Shown here piece by piece: positions 38,401-49,599 of a DNA stretch of 64,000 nucleotides. The notes below the pieces were generated by a model. It did not search any database. It was not told the DNA's origin and was given only the letters and a program-made list of their open reading frames with translations. The number at the start of each line of letters is the position of its first letter. Position 1 is the first letter of the stretch. Location of the stretch: positions 27,590,001 through 27,654,000 of the forward strand of contig NW_020825288.1 of assembly GCF_003286085.1 (NCBI RefSeq), read 5' to 3'. Origin of the DNA: Drosophila persimilis. Taxonomy: Eukaryota; Arthropoda; Insecta; Diptera; Drosophilidae. Made by a program: the position numbers and the translations under genes.

Positions 38401-41149
38401 TAACGGTAGCATGTTATAATTTTCTCTTATTATTTCCTAAGTTTTTACTAGAGTTTACCTTTTATTTATAATGCTGTATATACATATACGAATCAGTGTG
38501 TAAGTGTAGTATGTACTTCTGTTGTATCCGTATCCGTATCCTCCGTAAATGGTTCAGAGCTAAGAGGAGAGCGCACACTTTTCCTAGTGGCGCGTCCTAG
38601 ACGCCCGCCGCCCCCCATTTCTGTATATTGCACCAAAGACTTTCATGCACCATTTACTCTCTCTCTCTCTCTCATATATTTAGTAATCATTTTCCGTATT
38701 GAGTCGTATAAGTTTTCTTGATATCGATCATTTTTGCTTACATTTTTGATTTCTTATGAATTTCTGTCTAATGTATTGTTACTTCTTCATTTTTTCCATC
38801 ACTATTTCTTTTCCAAAATACAAACCCGAATACAAACAACGACAACGATTACCGATTACCGATAATGAATACAACTCTTCGATACAAATCGATAACAAAC
38901 CAAAACAAAATATATCAAAATATCGCAATGTACACGCCGCCACAAAAAAAAAAAACACCTACAAAAACCAATACAAAAAATATGAAAAAAATAGGTTTCA
39001 ATGGCGCTTCAGTCTCCTCCGCTGCTGCAACAAATGCATTCGTTTCCGATAGTAATTTCTCATCCGTTTTTGGTAACACGGAACCAACAGGTAAGTCCTT
39101 CAATGGCCATCCAATAATCATTCATTCCATTACTAAAACTGCAACCACCGCTCTTCTTTAAAATATTTTATACAAATATACGCTTAAAGTTGACTAATTT
39201 TCGAGTGGTTTACGTCTAAAAAAATACTAAACCGAAATGCGACTATAATTATGCTAAAAATTAACATATTTTTGGTTATTATTGGTGTGTGTTTTAAAGT
39301 GAAATTAACTAAATGTTAGCATGTAATATTTAAAACGATTTTGTTTGGGTTTGAAAAGCAATTTCCACACAAAAAGCTAGGTTAAATTTCTGTTAAGCTA
39401 GTTTTGAGATTTTCTGTTAAAATTGAAACCCTAAATGTTGGTTTAAACTTGAGATTTGTTTATATTTTTTGTATATATATTATTTCTATATATATTTTTT
39501 CTTTTGTATATTTATTTAAAATCGTTATCCTGTAAAATGTCTGTGTGTTGGACTTTATTCAGCATCGATGCCGTTGCCCCCCAATCCATTTTTCGATGAC
39601 GCAGTCTCTGTTGCACCTGTTGCTGCAACACCCTTCGGCGGCAAGAACATTTTCATGGATCAGCAGCAACAGCATCAGCAGCAGCAAGAAATCTTCTACA
39701 TGCAACAGCAGCAACAACAACAACAGCAGCAGCTGCAGCAACAGCAACAGCTGCAACTTCAACAACGACAGCGGCTGCAGCAACAGCAACAGCAAGAATT
39801 TCCACCAGGTGAAACCTTTGTCCTCTCGCCACGAAACGAAAGCCAAGCCATCTCTCTTTTCCCACCATTCGCCAGGCTTTGGTTGTCTGTACAAAGCTTT
39901 TCCACCTGCCACTCTTGCTTGTAGTGCTGCCGCCGCCGCACACGCAGAGAGCACTGTCTCAGCCTTCAAGCTCTGTCCTGTACAGTAGACACTCATTGAC
40001 ATCTACAAAAGAACACGCTTTCCCCTCCACCACTGTTGTTGTCGTGCTCGTCTGATCGCCTCGTGTTTTGTGAGTAGTTTTTTTGATTGTCCTGCCATTG
40101 AATTTTGAAGATCCTCTGTTGCTCTGTCAAATATGGCATCCTCTGTTAGGATCAAAGTCGTATCCAATCTGCGTTGTTGTTCGAGTATATTTTTAGTTTT
40201 TTTTCTATAGTTTTATAAATGTCTTTGTGTAATTTGTATTCAATGTTGCTTTTATTTGAAAGAATTTGTTAGTATTTTCATGTATTTAATAAATAATTTT
40301 TGTGTATTTAATGTTTAAATGAAATTAATGTTTTTGTGCGATAATTATATGTTTTGTGTACAAGAATATTGCTAAGGAAACATATTTTTATTGATTTTGT
40401 GTAAAAAGATACGTTTAAAGAGATTTGAACCTTCCAAAAACTTGCTATCCATACGATTTTGTTTTAATCTCTAAAAAATCGAATCTCTTCAACGCTTAAC
40501 AATCCTGCAACATTCCCCATTTTGTGTTTCGCCTGCTTTTTGTATCTAATCTAAGCCATAAGTCATGTAATATAAATATCTGAAGCTCTGGTTGTTGGCA
40601 TAACTAATCCCAAAACGCAAACCATTATTTAGGAATAACCGACTAACCAAATATTGATATATATATTCTATATAAAAATGCAAAAAAGAATTCATGGTAT
40701 TTATTTTGTAAATGTTATTTTTTCTCTTTTTCTCTCTTTTTTATGTTTTTATGTACTTAAAAAACCAAAACAAAAACAAAAAAACATACCGCACATTGTC
40801 TCATGTTAATGTTGGTGGCACAAAAATCCATATACGAACATTTTTAATCTACATAAATCTATTAAAAAACGCTTAAACATCAATCTGTGTGTTTATGCTG
40901 GCAAAAAAAAAACCAATAAAAAACTCAAATGAACATAAAACGGGAAAACGGAATGCTCCGACGATAACTCGACAAAACATCATCCACAACAAAAAATACT
41001 ATGTTACTCCTGGGCTCCCATCCATCGGCTTCCATTGTCTATATCTGCCTCATATATATATTCATATATATATCTACAAAACAAAATCTGTTTGTCTCTG
41101 TGTATAAATGTCTGCTATTTAAAAAACTCGGTGCATTGGCTATCTACAA

Positions 41150-41182
<33 letters not shown>

Positions 41183-44100
41183 AACAAACCATCAACCATC
41201 GTGTGAATTGTGTGTACAAAAATGAAAAGGTTTCGATGCTTTGGGCGATGTACTGAAGCCAGCTTCAGCCAGCAATCAAATGAACGTTGTCGCCACCACA
41301 GGTGTCTATCCGAGCGGCAACAGCGGCGGCAACTCGATCCTTGCACTACAGCAGCAGCAGTACCTCTTGGGGCAGCAGCAGCATCAGCAAGTGCCACTGC
41401 AACACCAGCAACTCCAGCAGCTACAGCAGCAGCAGATGCATATGCAGCCGCAACAGCCACAGCCAGCGGGCACTGGGAAGATAATTACCGGCGATTTGGA
41501 TAGTTCACTAATGTCACTAGTTGATAACTTAAATATAAATAAAACGGCAAGTGCAAAGTGAGTAAAACATCGAGCAAAAACAAAAACAGAGACAAAAGCA
41601 ATAACGATCTATACTACATACTCGTATTATGTGCGTGTGTTCGAAAGTGAAACCAAAACAGACAGAAAACATAATCTCATTTGTTGTTGCCCGAACCCCA
41701 CTACCATTTGGAGCTGTACAAGTTCTCCCTTGATCCACAGAAACCCAACAACCATTGCCCCAGCCCCCCAGCCACCCAACCCCCATTCGTTATTCATGTT
41801 CCATTATGTGTACATAAACTATCCATCCATATTCCAAAAACAAAACAAAACTTCCAAATAGTTCGAAATCACGCAGAGAACAAATTTTTTTAGAAGAATG
41901 TGTATAGAGAAATACATTTGAAATGCCGTGTTCATATCCATTACTCTCTTACCCCATTATTCTCATAGACCTGTGCAATGGAATTCACCTAAAAATACAG
42001 CGAAACCAGGTGCTAATTGGACACCACAACCAATGGCGGCTACAACTGGTGCTGGCTATCGTCCAATGGTGAGTTATGCCACTCTAACTCTCTAAAAACT
42101 CTACTCTCTACTGTCCGAACTCTACTCTAAATAAAAAAAAAAAACAAACTACTAAATACTACTCGTACTCGTACTACTACTCGAAAGAAAGAAAGTTGCA
42201 AAAACTCCACTTTTGCCTGGAATCTGAAATCTGAATCGAATTCAATCGAAATCGACTGTAATAATTCGTATACACACTAGAGAATTTGTGCCGAAAATCA
42301 AATAAATAATTGAAAAACGAATGCCAGAAAAAATCAACAAACGATACAACAAAACACATGACAATTTTTTAATGTATAGAATCGAAAAAACACGAGTATT
42401 TTTGTACATTTTTATCGTCTTTATTTGTGTAATACTTTCGTGTCACCCTCAACACTTTAGGCATTCACCTTCATGTAATACCAATACCAATTTAATTTCT
42501 GATTTTCTATGATTTTTCCTTTTATTTTCTAAAAAAAAAATGCACCATGCAATTTGCGATATTACAGCCTCAGCTACTTGGTTCTCTTTGATTTCCTGTG
42601 TATGGTCTTGAAAGTTTTCTAATAATAATAATACTAATAATAATATTCCTTGGCTTGTTTGCAAAATCCTATTTCCAAATCTGTATGTTGTAATATCCAA
42701 CAAAAGGACCAAAACCAAGTTGTTGCGGCAGTTGTAAGTGTTTCTACTTTCTTTTTGAAATCTTGGCTAAGGTTTTTCCAAGGTTTTTCCCATACACCCT
42801 CCCACCATATACAATAATACAGCACCAGAACACCAAGCAAGCACTAGGGCTATCTATAACTTGTAACTTTGTGGCACATCTCCGGGAAAGTGTAGGTCGA
42901 AGAGTACCCAAAAAAAAAAAATAAAAACAGACACAACATGAAAACAGGCCACAAGAAACCACATACTTTCTGTGTTTTTTATTTCCCTTTATTATTTTAC
43001 ACTTTTTTCTTTTGCATTTATATATATATATGTATCCTTAAAATATGAACTATCACTTACTTTCTTTTCTTTATTTTATGTTTGCTTTATATATTCTCAA
43101 CTATCCCCAACGCATACCGCAAAAAAAACAACTAAAAATCGAATTAAATATATATTGAAACCCAACAAACAACAAATCTCACGCTCCGCCTGTGTGTTTG
43201 TGTGTGTGTGTGTCAATATATATTCTATCAATCAATCAATATTAATATAGGCACATGGCATGACCGTAAGTCCTGCGCCAATCACAATCAATCATCCGTA
43301 TATACAAGCTAGTTATCCTGTAATGCCAAATTATATGCAGGTAAGATGATGCAACCAAAAAAATACCCCCCAACGAAATCACATTCTATAAAGAACCCAA
43401 CAAAAAAAAAACCAACTATATTACAAAAATATATATATAGTATATATATAATTTTGATTTCGACCTGAGTTGCCGTTTTATCGTTTTTTAGTTATTTGAT
43501 CATTTTTATTTATTATTTCGTTAATCAATGTTTTAGTTTCCCATTCTTGACTATCAATCGAATATCTAACATCTTCAGCACTACTATCTAACGAAGAAAG
43601 CGATCTATACGCCAGTTTAATCTCCTCCTAACTCCTAACTCTCGAAGCAAAAACCATCTGTTCTATCCTCTGAAAGCCACAAGCGTGTGTTCTGTCTCTC
43701 TATCCTCTTCTCCCTGTTACTGGTCTCTAAGAGTGTTGCACTCCCTTGTGTTTTCCTTAATAATTAAGTTATTGTTTTTGATTTGCCCGTAGAATTATTC
43801 AGTTTTACAACCGAGTTACTGTAGAATCTCCACTAACTTCCGTATGTAGACCACTGTTTTTCCCCACCAACTCACGGCGGCCTAAAGCTCTACTAAAAGA
43901 AAGAGAACTGTGTATCTTTACCCTCTACCACTGATATATATATATATATACTTTGTAGCCGTTGCGTCTGTCCTAGCAGTTTAAGAAGTATATATGTAAC
44001 TCTCTCTCCCTACCAGTGCATGCAGTTCTTTTGATTCGATTATCAGTGTATTCGTATTACTTACTCATTTTTGAATGACTCTTGTAGGGGATGCCGGTGA

Positions 44101-44270
44101 TGGGGCAAGCCCCTTTGACTGGGGTGCAACCGACGATGATGTCGGCGCAAAGTAATTCCTCAACGGGAGCAGCAGCAGGAGCGACGGGCGGCATCATGCA
44201 GCCCATGCAGCCGACGCAGAATGGCAGCGGCAATAAAAGCGTACCACTGGATCCATTTGGTGCGTTATAA
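32425..44270 (+). CDS. lap: Like-AP180 (LAP), clathrin assembly protein with ANTH domain
   Basis: Coding exons: 32425-32560, 34827-34969, 36180-36255, 36898-37000, 37077-37198, 37266-37459, 37524-37660, 37832-37997, 38069-38405, 38995-39090, 39563-39808, 41230-41557, 41969-42068, 43251-43340, 44088-44270; 818 residues, or 829 with the 33-nt microexon. Residues about 18-290 form an ANTH domain. PKKKH at its start matches the phosphoinositide-binding lysine cluster of AP180/CALM. The rest is unstructured, with NPF motifs (exons 9 and 11), DLF and DPF motifs and Gln tracts that fit binding to EH proteins, AP-2 and clathrin. In flies LAP recruits clathrin and controls synaptic vesicle size and retrieval at nerve terminals. 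All junctions keep frame. Many exon boundaries suggest isoforms. Confidence 0.93.
32561..34826 (+). other. lap: lap intron 1
   Basis: A 2.3-kb phase 1 intron between the first coding exon and the second ANTH exon. It contains CT-rich tracts, a (TG)n tract at about 34614-34635 and AT-rich DNA. No coding exon is recognised. Confidence 0.7.
36610..36642 (+). other. lap: Optional 33-nt microexon in the lap ANTH domain
   Basis: A CAG acceptor ends at 36609 and a GTGAGT donor starts at 36643. They bound 33 nt with phase 1 on both sides, so inclusion adds 11 residues ([11 protein letters not shown]) between Gly and Tyr in the ANTH domain without a frameshift. The Gly-rich insert would lie in a surface loop. 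It is open, short and flanked by consensus sites, so it is probably an alternative exon. Confidence 0.65.
38406..38419 (+). other. lap: Read-through end of lap exon 9 giving a short isoform
   Basis: If the GTAGCA donor after 38405 is not used, translation continues for four codons past the split Gly (Ser-Met-Leu then TAA at 38417-38419). The product would be 475 residues. From memory, the reviewed fly LAP entry is about 468 residues, so a short form ending here is plausible. Confidence 0.5.
39658..39798 (+). repeat. lap: CAG/CAA tract encoding poly-Gln in lap exon 11
   Basis: Mixed CAG and CAA codons encode long Gln runs, interrupted by His, Leu, Arg, Met and a Glu-Ile-Phe-Tyr stretch. A second Gln-rich stretch is in exon 12 (about 41349-41460). 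Mixed codons make the tract less prone to slippage than pure CAG. Confidence 0.85.
43251..43340 (+). other. lap: lap exon 14 with two in-frame donors (15 or 90 nt)
   Basis: After the TATAG acceptor a GTAAGT donor occurs at 43266, giving a 15-nt exon (Ala-His-Gly-Met-Thr). Another donor, GTAAGA, lies at 43341 and gives a 90-nt exon. Both lengths are multiples of three, so both products keep the frame into the last exon. The upstream donor is the closer match to consensus. Confidence 0.6.
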
Positions 44271-46319
44271 AGCGGCACTCATCCAAGCCACACACACCCA
44301 CACTTTAAGCGCTCTAACCTCATAGAAAGCAGACAAACACCCACACACATAATAAAATATTATAAATTATATATATATATATTGAAAAATCTAAAAATGT
44401 TTACACTATGCTACACAGAAATGCTAAAGTAAAAAAAATGTTTATGGAAATGGCACTAAAAGCTAAAAGAACGGAAAAGAAAAGATTATATTATAATGTT
44501 GAACGAAAAAAAAACAAACAAAAGCTATATACATACAATATATATGAGTATATATATATATATATTTATATTATTACTATTTAAATGAAAAAAAAGAAAA
44601 ACCAACAAATAAGTTTGACTATTTATATGTATACACCAATTTATATACTATGTATGCTAAAAAGAACGAATGAAAAACGAAACAATTTCCGTAAATAGCT
44701 AAAAAGAAAAAGGAAGAAGAGTAGTCTATGTGAATTATACCTACGAGAACTCTACGATAAGTCTAAGCAAAACCCTGTAGTTGTGTCCTACGCCAATCAC
44801 ACGTTGAACTACCTAAATTATGAAATACTAGTGAAAAACACTCTGTTAAAGCCTGTTGCTGGCCCCCGATACCCAATTGCAATATTTTAATCCGTCTATA
44901 TGCAAATCTATAGTTTTTTCTGTTATTTGTGGTTAAATATACTATATATGTACTAGGTTTTTTTAAAACTGTTAAGTAAATTCTATTTTGTAACTCAAAT
45001 TATTGTAAAAGCATTCCAAGCTAGTTTCAATTTTGTCCAAATTTAATTTGCAAAAGTTAAAACATTTCTTATTGTTAAGTATTATTTAAAAACTCTAAAG
45101 CAGCGCTGAAAATTGATGTAGAAACGTGTGCTGAAGATACGATTATGTTTAGATGCGATATGTAAGCCGCGGCATATATTTGAATATGTATGTGTTATAT
45201 ACTCTAGAGCCATTTATTTAATTGCTTCGAAAACCGACAACACATCAAGATACGTAGTTCATTTGAAGATTGTGTATATACAAACAGAAAGCATGAGGCG
45301 TGTGCGTAGGCTTTTTCCTATTGCCCCACCCACACGCTGAACTATGTCTAAATAAACATTTACATATAAATTATACACGGTATTTTCTGTTATTTATTAT
45401 TTACTTTATGTTCTGCATGTGGACCTGGATGGAGCATGCCAAAATGACTTCCATTCAATCTTTCATTATATCTATCCCACCACCTCCATTCAGTGTGTAA
45501 TAGTTTTTCTGATGATTCCAAAGGTTTCTTCAACCCGCTTTCCTATCGTTACTATCGCCTTTTCCCAAAATTGCTTGCTATGTGAAAGACAGTTTTCTAC
45601 CTTCAACGTTTTCTTACTGGATCAGTGAATCTTTTGAAAGCTGAGATATGTATCTATCGCTTTTACACGCGTGTACTTACCAAATGTATAAATACTCAAC
45701 GTTTTGAGCTGAAAAGTAGGCTATATTTTTGCACAAGTCCACAGGCAATTTCCCCATTGCTCGCAAACGTACATAATACTTTATAGTATATTCCTGATCT
45801 GCATCGAAATATAGAACCAACATTTCAGAAATAGGAAGATTTGAATCTTTTCAAATATTGAGTCGAACGCAGCGTCATGCAGTCACAGAGAGAGAGACAT
45901 GTCGTTGGGGGCTGTAGACATTTTGTAGCAAAGTTATTCTTTTATGAATGAATATCTACGTCTATGTTGGCCAGGATCTAGGGATAATTATTCAAAGAGA
46001 AGAGCAGAGGGTGAAGTCGAGTATACAGCACCGCAAAATGCAATAAAATTTCAAAACAAACAATCATATATGATATTTTGTCATTAAAGCTAAAGCAAAT
46101 GTAAAAGCAGTAAGGCAAAACCCCCTTGAATCAATGTAAATTTAGCTAAATTATACACTTAAAACAAAATACTTAAAAACCATACAAAAACGCAAATCAG
46201 ATAATTAAAAAAAACAAAAAATGTTTCATGACAATATTTATACGCTGGTGTTTGAGCTAAAACGATACTCATACTTAGGATCTAACTAACATACAAACTG
46301 CAAATATTATTCTATCGTA

Positions 46320-46535
46320 CATCTGTACGCTGCGCCCAACAAAACGATGTGAACACTGCGACCACTCAATGATCCTTCGGAATGGGGGATCTGGTGGAGC
46401 AGAATATAAAATATATGACATGCGAACAGTTTCCAATAAACTAAGCTTAGAAATGTATCTATAGGCCACGCAATAGAGAAAGAATCATATACCTATGAGC
46501 TCTTTATATTTCAATGAATGTTGTGTTTCTATTAG
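46320..46535. repeat. Direct repeat copy 1 downstream of lap
   Basis: About 216 bp repeated at 46618-46835 with an offset of 295-300 bp. The core at 46368-46460 differs from copy 2 at only two of 93 bases, while both flanks are more diverged with small indels. The core contains GATCC and GGATC arms separated by 11 nt, an AATAAA signal and the palindrome CTAAGCTTAG. I recognise no transposon family. Confidence 0.85.
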
Positions 46536-46617
46536 TTGATTACATTACTACGCGCAACCAAGATGAGGTCAACCAATTAATGATCTAATGATATATCCCG
46601 TACACGAAGCATTAATG

Positions 46618-46835
46618 CATCTGTACCGGTACAAGAAAATGATGTGAGCACTGCACCCACTTAATGATCCTTCGGAATGGGGGATCTGGCGGAGCAGAAT
46701 ATAAAATATACGACATGCGAACAGTTTCCAATAAACTAAGCTTAGAAATGTATCTTTAGAGATTGCATTAAACATGTACTATCTACCTATGAGCTCTACA
46801 TATTTCAATCAAAAAAAATGTTGTGTTTCTATTAG
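46618..46835. repeat. Direct repeat copy 2 downstream of lap
   Basis: Second copy of the preceding element, core at 46663-46755. It keeps the hairpin arms, AATAAA and palindrome. Its right flank has an A-run insertion before the shared end TTGTGTTTCTATTAG. The 82 bp between the two copies is not obviously repeated. Confidence 0.85.
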
Positions 46836-47261
46836 TTTAGGAGGCTGTTTTCCTACAAAAACCCTATTGATGCTTAAATTTGCAAACACCAAGAATTATA
46901 AGATATTTTATCACGATGACGTCTTCAAAATTCTACTCAAGTAAATTCTCATTAAAATTGAAAAATATTTAGGTATGTACACGTATATGCACACAAACAC
47001 ACACATTCTCATCGGATAAACATAGATATTAAATATATATATTGTGTATTGTATAAAATTTATGTTGAAAACAGAACAAACCTTCAGAAACAAAACAAAA
47101 ATGAAATGTTAGTGCAAAATAAATGTGTAAAATAAAAGATCTCAGTAGTTTTTATCTATTAATTCAAGCATTTTGCTTCATTAAAAAGTATATTCGTAGT
47201 GAAATCGTCACCTGCTCGTTAGATTCCTTCTGTATATTTTTGAGATACAGATATCTTCGCC

Positions 47262-49386
47262 ATGCCTTGCACTTTAAGACAGCGGGGACTGGCCTATCGG
47301 CCACGTCGCAACAAGGACAAGGATGTCCTGGCCCCCAAGCCAGTGCATCCGCGTGCCTTGCGCTTCCACGGATTTTTCGGCATGTCGTATGTCCGCCAGC
47401 ACGTGATGGTCGATGAACGCTGGACACCTAATTCGCTGACAGAGCAGTTCAAGGGAATGACCGACTTGTTGAGTAAGTGACACACATCACGATCGTATGA
47501 TATGTCCCTATATCCTTGGCTGCTCTTTAGCACGTCGCTTGGTGTTCAAGAATCATGAATCGAAGGCCAATCGCTTGCGTTATTTCCGCGAAAATAAACG
47601 CCTTAAGTTGCAATGTCGCGATGGACGCACAAAGCTGCAGAATATTCTGACCAATGACAATACCCACAAGATACGGAATTTTCTGATCAACCACAAGGAC
47701 ATGCAACGGTTGTACCAGAAGATGCCCATTCATCTGGTGGTGGACAACATCAATCAGCGGACCTTTGTGATGCGCAAGGAGCGAGATCGGCTGGAGTTTC
47801 GTTTGGATCAACTGAAGAAGCATTACAGGGACCTACTGGTACATATTCATGGTGCTTTTGAAATCCTTAAACACTTAAAAATTTCCACTTATGTAGCTTC
47901 AACGAGCTGTGTTAGAAAATCGCATCAAATATCAAAATGAATTTGTATTGGACGAAGAGCTCAAGTCTCGGGTTTTCCTCAAGAAAATCGAGAACTCTAA
48001 TGTGCGTCTCAAGGCCATAAAGACCATCAATAATACATATAAGAAAATGATACAAGTTCTGGTACATGACGAGATCTTTTATGAGCCTATTCTACGCTCC
48101 CTGAGCGGTGATATGGAAGATCAATCCAATTTTATCAAGCATATACTGTATCTTGGAATGCCGGCCATATCAAAGTTTAAGGAGCTCAACGATGAGTATC
48201 GACATATGGAGGACAAGTCTCGCAAGAATCTCCAAATGAAGCTGCAAATGTTGGCCTCGCTGAAGAAGCCGCCAGTGGCGGGATCTGTGGTACACACGAA
48301 GAACAAGGATGAGGCACCGCCCACCGCGAATCTGAAACGTTATGTGCGAGAGACACAGAGCATGCTGGTACTCAAATTGGAGCTCAAATCGATTGAGAAG
48401 ATCATCAAAGAGGTGAAGTTTGTGACATTGTGCTCTCAGGCCAAGGAGATATATCCAAGGTAACGAATTTAATGGAAATTCACTGCTAGAGAGCGAGTTT
48501 AATGCTGTCCAACTTTGCAGAATGAAGAGCCAAGTGGACAACAATGACAAGTTGCATCGCATGATTGTCAACGATATGCTGGCCCATGAAATGCTGGAAA
48601 CCAAAATGAAATGTGCCAGCGTTCTTAAGGGAGTGTTGGTCAATAATCTTTCAGAGGAAGAAATCAAGTAGGTGGTTGTTAACATACTGAAACCATACCT
48701 AAAACTTTCCCATATGTATAGCCGTCTGGAGCGTATCAAGGACTTGAAGAAAATGCTCCGCAAAGATGAGGAATTCGAGCTGGATACTCTGCAGCATCTT
48801 AAGAATCGTGCAGATGCCTATGTGTTGTTAAGGTGAGTTAGTAACGATCTTTATGATATATGGCTTATGAATAGATTGCTGGCTTATTAGATTGACAATT
48901 TGGAATCTTGTGGAAATACTGCGTCACGTGGACCGTCAGCCCAAATTGCTTCGTGCACAGTATCCCAATTCCTACTTGAAGTTGCCGCTGCTTAAATTTG
49001 AGATGCTGAACATGAGGGCCGCGGCACCAGAACTCTACGAGGAGAACAGTTGAGTGAAGAAGACCTTTATGTAAATGGTTCTTAAACTTCTTCCTACAGT
49101 TGACAACATCATGCACATGGTGAAGCGCAAGATCTATAAATTGATGAAGGGCTATACTGTGGAGCTTCGCCGAGCCACCATCAAGCGTAATGTTGACGAA
49201 TATCATGCTGATTACCTCGCCAGCCTCGACATGCTCGAACCCATTGATAACGACGAGCAGCAACAGGCAGCGCCCGAGGAGGATCTCCTCCAGGAGAACA
49301 AAACAATGGCCAATGTGCCCAATCGCAAGCAGATTAAGGCCCAGAGTGCCAAGCTTGTGGAGGAGTTATCCAAGCGAGATGAATAG
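47262..49386 (+). CDS. Coiled-coil protein, possibly axonemal/outer-dynein-arm docking type
   Basis: Seven exons: 47262-47472, 47531-47838, 47897-48459, 48521-48667, 48722-48832, 48891-49048, 49100-49386; 594 residues, all introns 53-61 bp. After a basic N-terminus of about 70 residues the protein is Lys/Glu/Leu-rich with long predicted coiled-coil stretches (about 80-260, 300-420, 430-520) and no membrane segment or enzyme motif. A basic stretch (MVKRKIYKLMKG) lies near residue 510, and the end is acidic and Gln-rich. Length and layout resemble the CCDC63/CCDC114/CCDC183 group of sperm and ciliary proteins, but this is a resemblance in architecture, not a confirmed homology. Compact introns and lack of TATA fit a testis-expressed Drosophila gene. 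An AATAAA at 49573 lies 187 nt after the stop. Confidence 0.85.
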
Positions 49387-49572
49387 AATTTGTTTTGATT
49401 TTTATTTATGTGTTTTTTGTTTATAGCAAGATAGAAATTTAAAGTAGTACCAAAAGCCGTTGCCCCAAATTTTGTTAAGTAAATGAAAGTGCCTCCAAAT
49501 TTCAAATATTTCGGTGTCCTGATAGAAAAATGCAAATCAATTTCACATAATTGTTGTCTTCTTTTAGGCCAT

Positions 49573-49578
49573 AATAAA
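49573..49578 (+). terminator. Poly(A) signal of the coiled-coil gene
   Basis: AATAAA, 187 nt past the stop codon at 49386. It is the first canonical signal on this strand after the gene. Confidence 0.55.
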
Positions 49579-49599
49579 TAGCAGCGCAACAAAAGAGAA

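Larger units (their letters stand above)
44271..47136 (+). other. lap: lap 3' UTR and downstream noncoding region
   Basis: AT-rich and without coding capacity. AATAAA signals are at 45351-45356, 46435-46440, 46730-46735, 47118-47123 and 47131-47136. The distal end of the lap transcript is therefore uncertain and could be 1.1 to 2.9 kb past the stop. It contains the tandem element described separately. Confidence 0.55.

Noticed and set aside
43793..43849. Possible alternative terminal exon of lap after CCCGTAG
   Set aside because: The acceptor looks good and about 18 codons are open, but the following GTATGT donor gives phase 1 while the last exon needs phase 0, so only an early-ending form would result. 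Not enough support.
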